Assembly: GCA_028291445.1 (NCBI GenBank)
Contig: JAQGIA010000511.1
Location: forward strand, 1 to 8,461
Reading direction: 5' to 3'
Length of the DNA stretch: 8,461 nt
From: Belnapia sp.
GTDB lineage: Bacteria > Pseudomonadota > Alphaproteobacteria > Acetobacterales > Acetobacteraceae
Of this stretch, positions 6,092 through 8,461 are shown one piece after another (positions within the stretch are counted from its first letter, which is position 1; the number at the start of each line of letters is the position of its first letter). Under the pieces are notes generated by a model. It was not told the DNA's origin, searched no databases, and saw nothing but the letters and a program-made list of their open reading frames with translations. A program made the position numbers and the translations under genes.

Positions 6092-6112
6092 CTGCGGCCC
6101 TCACGGCCGCAG
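6092..6112 (-). terminator. Hairpin spanning the stop of the carboxyltransferase gene
   Basis: CTGCGGCC (6092-6099) and GGCCGCAG (6105-6112) form an 8-bp perfect stem around a 5-nt loop that contains the TGA stop (6101-6103) of the minus-strand gene. No U-tract follows on the minus strand, so an intrinsic terminator is not certain; Rho-dependent termination or mRNA 3'-end protection are alternatives. Confidence 0.5.
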
Positions 6113-7663
6113 CCCCCGCCCCAACTGCCCCACGCCCCGCAGCTTCTCCGCATAGCCGGCGAATTCGCACAGCAGCCGCCGGGTCTGCCGCGGGTCGATG
6201 ATCTCCTCCGCCCAGAAGGCCTCCGCCGTCCGCAGTGGACTGCGGAGCAACTGCAGCCGGCTCTCGATCTCCGCCAGCTTGGCCGCCGGCTCCGCCGCCG
6301 CGGCGATATCCGCCCGATAGGCCGCCTCGATCCCGCCTTCCAGCGGCAGCGACCCCCAGCGCGCGGAGGGCCACGCGTAGCGGATGGAATAGCGCCCGGC
6401 CGGCTGATGGATCGCCCCGGCGACGCCGAAGGCATTGCGCAGGATCACCGTGCACCAGGGCATGCTGGACTGGTTGATCGCCGCCATGGCGCGCACGCCC
6501 CAGCGGATGGTCGCCCGCTGCTCCGCTTCCAGCCCGATCATGAAGCCGGGGCAGTCCATCATATGCACCACCGGCATGTGGAAGGTATCCGCTAGGTCGA
6601 CGAAGCGGATGATCTTGGCGCAGGCATCCGCCGTCCAGGATCCGGCATAGAACATCGGGTCGCCGGCGATCACCGCCACCGGCAATCCGTTCAGCCGGGC
6701 GAAGGCGGTTATGACGGAACGCCCGTACAGCCGCCCCATCTCGAAGAAACTGCCCGCATCGAAGACGCTCTCCAGCAGCGGCCGCGCCCGGTAGGGCATT
6801 CTGAGATTGCGCGGGATCGCGCTCAGCCAGTTCTCCTCCACCCGCGCCGGGTCATCCGCGCAGGGCTGCCGCTCCGCCACCTCGAAGACCGAGCTGGGCA
6901 GGTAGGAGAGGAACCGCCGCGCCGCCTCGAAAGCCTCCGCCTCGGTATCCACCGCATGGTCGATGGCGCCGGCCTTGCACTGGATTTCCCAGCCGCCGAG
7001 CTCCTGCTTGGTATACTGCTTCGCCCCCAGCGCATTCACCACCGGCGGCCCGGCGACGAACATCGCCGACATCTCCTTGGTCATCACCGAGTAATGCGTC
7101 GCCGCCAGCCGCGCCGCCCCCAGCCCGGCGACCGAGCCCAACCCCAGCCCCACCACCGGCACGCGCGAAAGGTTGTCGCCGGTATGATGGTACAGCCAGG
7201 TCCCGCCCACGCCGCCGGGCAGATTGGCGCGCCCCGTCGTCTCGATGGTCTTGACCGAGCCGCCGCCGCCCGAGCCCTCGATCACCCGGATCAGCGGCAG
7301 CCGCAGCTCGCCGGCCATGCGTTCGGCCATGATCGGCTTGTCCCGGATGGTCGCATCGGCGCTGCCGCCCCGCACGGTGAAGTCGTCGCCCACGACGACC
7401 ACTGGCCGCCCATCCACCAGCCCGCGCCCCATGACGCAATTGGAGGGGGTGAATTCGGCCAGCCGGCCATCCGGGCCATAGGCCGCCTTGCCGGCGATGG
7501 CGCCGACCTCGTGGAAGGAGCCGCCATCCAGCAACCCGTAGATCCGCTCGCGCACCGTCAGCCGGCCGCCGTCGTGCTGGCGCTTGACCTTGTCCGGCCC
7601 GCCCATGGCCCGCGCCATGGCTTCGCGGGCGCCCAGTTCATCCAGCTCGGCCTGCCAACTCAT
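6101..7663 (-). CDS. Acyl-CoA carboxylase, carboxyltransferase (beta) subunit
   Basis: 520 residues, normal for the biotin-dependent acyl-CoA carboxylase beta subunit (propionyl-, methylcrotonyl- or related), which moves CO2 from carboxybiotin to an acyl-CoA. The start ATG 7661-7663 has GGAGGG (7670-7675) 6 nt upstream. The N-terminal crotonase-like half has the usual RERIYGLLDGGSFHEVG (38-54), a Gly-rich oxyanion segment GSGGGGS (130-136), GLGLGSVAGLGAA (172-184) and FVAGPPVV with TKQELGG (202-224). The C-terminal half has DAGSFFEMG (302-310), IAGDPMFYAGSWTADACAKIIRF (332-354), DCPGFMIG (370-377) and RNAFGVAGA (409-417). No biotin carboxylase or biotin carrier gene is seen alongside, so the partner subunit lies elsewhere or beyond the window. 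It is divergent from a thiolase gene, which fits degradation of a branched or odd-chain acyl-CoA. The motifs do not fix the substrate; methylmalonyl-CoA decarboxylase-like alternatives belong to the same fold. Confidence 0.92.
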   Translation of the reverse strand: MSWQAELDELGAREAMARAMGGPDKVKRQHDGGRLTVRERIYGLLDGGSFHEVGAIAGKAAYGPDGRLAEFTPSNCVMGRGLVDGRPVVVVGDDFTVRGGSADATIRDKPIMAERMAGELRLPLIRVIEGSGGGGSVKTIETTGRANLPGGVGGTWLYHHTGDNLSRVPVVGLGLGSVAGLGAARLAATHYSVMTKEMSAMFVAGPPVVNALGAKQYTKQELGGWEIQCKAGAIDHAVDTEAEAFEAARRFLSYLPSSVFEVAERQPCADDPARVEENWLSAIPRNLRMPYRARPLLESVFDAGSFFEMGRLYGRSVITAFARLNGLPVAVIAGDPMFYAGSWTADACAKIIRFVDLADTFHMPVVHMMDCPGFMIGLEAEQRATIRWGVRAMAAINQSSMPWCTVILRNAFGVAGAIHQPAGRYSIRYAWPSARWGSLPLEGGIEAAYRADIAAAAEPAAKLAEIESRLQLLRSPLRTAEAFWAEEIIDPRQTRRLLCEFAGYAEKLRGVGQLGRGLRP

Positions 7664-7677
7664 CGCATTCCCTCCGT

Positions 7678-7721
7678 CCTTGGCGCGACGCTAGCCGGGC
7701 CTTGGCGCGACGCTAGCCGGG
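7678..7721. repeat. 22-bp perfect tandem repeat in the carboxyltransferase/thiolase divergent promoter region
   Basis: Two identical, directly abutting 22-bp units (7678-7699 and 7700-7721), each beginning CCTTGGCGCG and ending GCTAGCCGGG, followed by two short CCGGG echoes (7722-7731). They fill much of the 106-bp gap, starting 15 nt from one start codon and ending 48 nt from the other. Each unit has the palindrome GCTAGC. Either paired regulator sites or a recent slippage duplication. Confidence 0.75.
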
Positions 7722-7769
7722 CCGGGCCGGGACGCCTATCCTTCGCCCAAGATCAACGGAGGATCCCCC

Positions 7770-8461
7770 ATGGCCGAAATGCTCGACGCCTGCATCGTGG
7801 GCTGGGCCCATACTCCCTTCGGCAAGCTCGAAGACCCGGATATCGAGAGCCTGCTCGCCCGCGTCGGCCGCGCCGCCATCGAGGACGCCGGCATCTCGCC
7901 GGCCGATGTCGATGCCGGTTTCCTCGGCGTTTTCGGCGAGGGCTTCACCAATCAGGGCTTTCCGGCCTCGCTGGTGCTGCAATCCCTGCCGGAACTGCGC
8001 TTCAAGCCGATCACCCGCTATGAGAACGCCTGCGCCACCGGGAGCGCCGCCATCCATGGCGCGCTCGACTTCCTGGCGGCGAAACGCGGCCGCTTCGCCC
8101 TCGTCCTCGGCGCCGAGAAGATGACCGCGACCCCCGGCCCGCAGGTCGGCGAAATCCTGTTGAACGCCAGCTACCGCAAGACCGAGCAGGATATCCGCGG
8201 CGGCTTCGCCGGCGTCTTCGGCCGCATCGCCGAGGCCTATTTCCAGCGCCATGGCGACCAGTCCGACGCGCTCGCCGCCATCGCCGCGAAAAACCACAAG
8301 AACGGCGTCGACAATCCCTGGGCGCAGATGCGCAAGGACCTCGGCTTCGCCTTCTGCCGCGCCGAGAGCGAGAAGAACCCCTTCGTCGCCCCGCCGCTGA
8401 AGCGCACCGATTGCAGCCTGGTCTCGGACGGCGCCGCCGCCATGATCATCACCGATGCCGA
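7770..8461 (+). CDS. Thiolase family protein (acetyl-CoA acetyltransferase/SCP-x-like), 5' part only
   Basis: 230 residues are visible, running off the right edge; a full thiolase is about 390. ATG 7770 has GGAGG (7758-7762) 7 nt upstream. The N-terminus, CIVGWAHTPFGKLEDPDIES, and the helix AAIEDAGISPADVDAGFLG are typical of the SCP-x/SCP2-type branch of thiolases. The nucleophilic cysteine is Cys88 in RYENACATGSAAIHGA (83-98). VLGAEKMT follows at the usual place, and SLVSDGAAAMIITDA near the edge begins the C-terminal half; its GHP and second-cysteine motifs would lie outside. Thiolases cleave 3-ketoacyl-CoA (beta-oxidation) or condense acetyl units. SCP-x-like members vary in substrate and some are not true thiolases, so the reaction is not fixed. 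Divergence from an acyl-CoA carboxylase beta subunit suggests a shared acyl-CoA catabolic role (inference). Confidence 0.92.
   Translation, partial: MAEMLDACIVGWAHTPFGKLEDPDIESLLARVGRAAIEDAGISPADVDAGFLGVFGEGFTNQGFPASLVLQSLPELRFKPITRYENACATGSAAIHGALDFLAAKRGRFALVLGAEKMTATPGPQVGEILLNASYRKTEQDIRGGFAGVFGRIAEAYFQRHGDQSDALAAIAAKNHKNGVDNPWAQMRKDLGFAFCRAESEKNPFVAPPLKRTDCSLVSDGAAAMIITDA

Noticed and set aside
5917..6201. Small plus-strand frame through the tandem repeat, giving repeated MHAPV
   Set aside because: The peptide repeat comes only from the DNA repeat; there is no ribosome-binding site, no hydrophobic segment or motif, and it runs into the antisense of the carboxyltransferase gene.
7678..7721. 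CRISPR or att-site origin for the 22-bp tandem repeat
   Set aside because: The copies abut with no spacer, there are only two, and no cas, integrase or tRNA gene is near.

Overview
This is a very GC-rich window (about 70% G+C by eye, strong G/C preference at third codon positions), with gene content typical of an aerobic alphaproteobacterium. A Bug-type tripartite-tricarboxylate (TTT) substrate-binding protein, an orphan amidohydrolase, acyl-CoA carboxylase and thiolase genes, and a B12-riboswitch-controlled metE together suggest Acetobacteraceae (Roseomonas-like). That placement is an inference from style; there is no rRNA or other marker gene here.

Layout, left to right. (1) Minus strand, 1-1291: a metal-dependent amidohydrolase of the AtzA/TrzN/MTA-SAH deaminase type, lacking only a short C-terminal piece beyond the left edge. 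(2) 1292-1567: a divergent intergenic region with three perfect inverted repeats. (3) Plus strand, 1568-2542: an exported Bug-family solute-binding protein. (4) 2543-2853: a sigma70-like promoter, a well-conserved cobalamin riboswitch aptamer with a perfect B12 box, and a short expression platform in which the metE ribosome-binding site can be base-paired. (5) Plus strand, 2854-5124: full-length metE, the cobalamin-independent methionine synthase. (6) 5134-5161: an 11-bp perfect hairpin between convergent genes. (7) Minus strand, 5146-5940: a CatB/XAT-type hexapeptide acetyltransferase whose N-terminal half and upstream DNA are visibly poorer in G+C than the rest. (8) 5941-6100: an intergenic region with a 13-bp tandem repeat. 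(9) Minus strand, 6101-7663: an acyl-CoA carboxylase carboxyltransferase (beta) subunit. (10) 7664-7769: a divergent promoter region with a 22-bp perfect tandem duplication. (11) Plus strand, 7770 to the right edge: the N-terminal half of a thiolase.

How the parts work together. The clearest circuit is the riboswitch-metE unit: when cobalamin is plentiful the aptamer should fold and shut off MetE, leaving methionine synthesis to the B12-dependent enzyme MetH (not in this window). The amidohydrolase and the Bug protein are divergent and may handle the same small organic substrate. The carboxyltransferase and thiolase are likewise divergent, share a control region, and suggest acyl-CoA catabolism. 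The acetyltransferase looks like a separate, possibly transferred, insertion between metE and the carboxyltransferase gene.

I see no CRISPR array, tRNA, rRNA, transposase or prophage gene. The best leads beyond routine annotation are the 8-nt complementarity between the riboswitch aptamer and its expression platform, the 22-bp tandem repeat between the carboxyltransferase and thiolase genes, the low-GC acetyltransferase block, and the Glu-to-Gln change in the amidohydrolase active-site motif.
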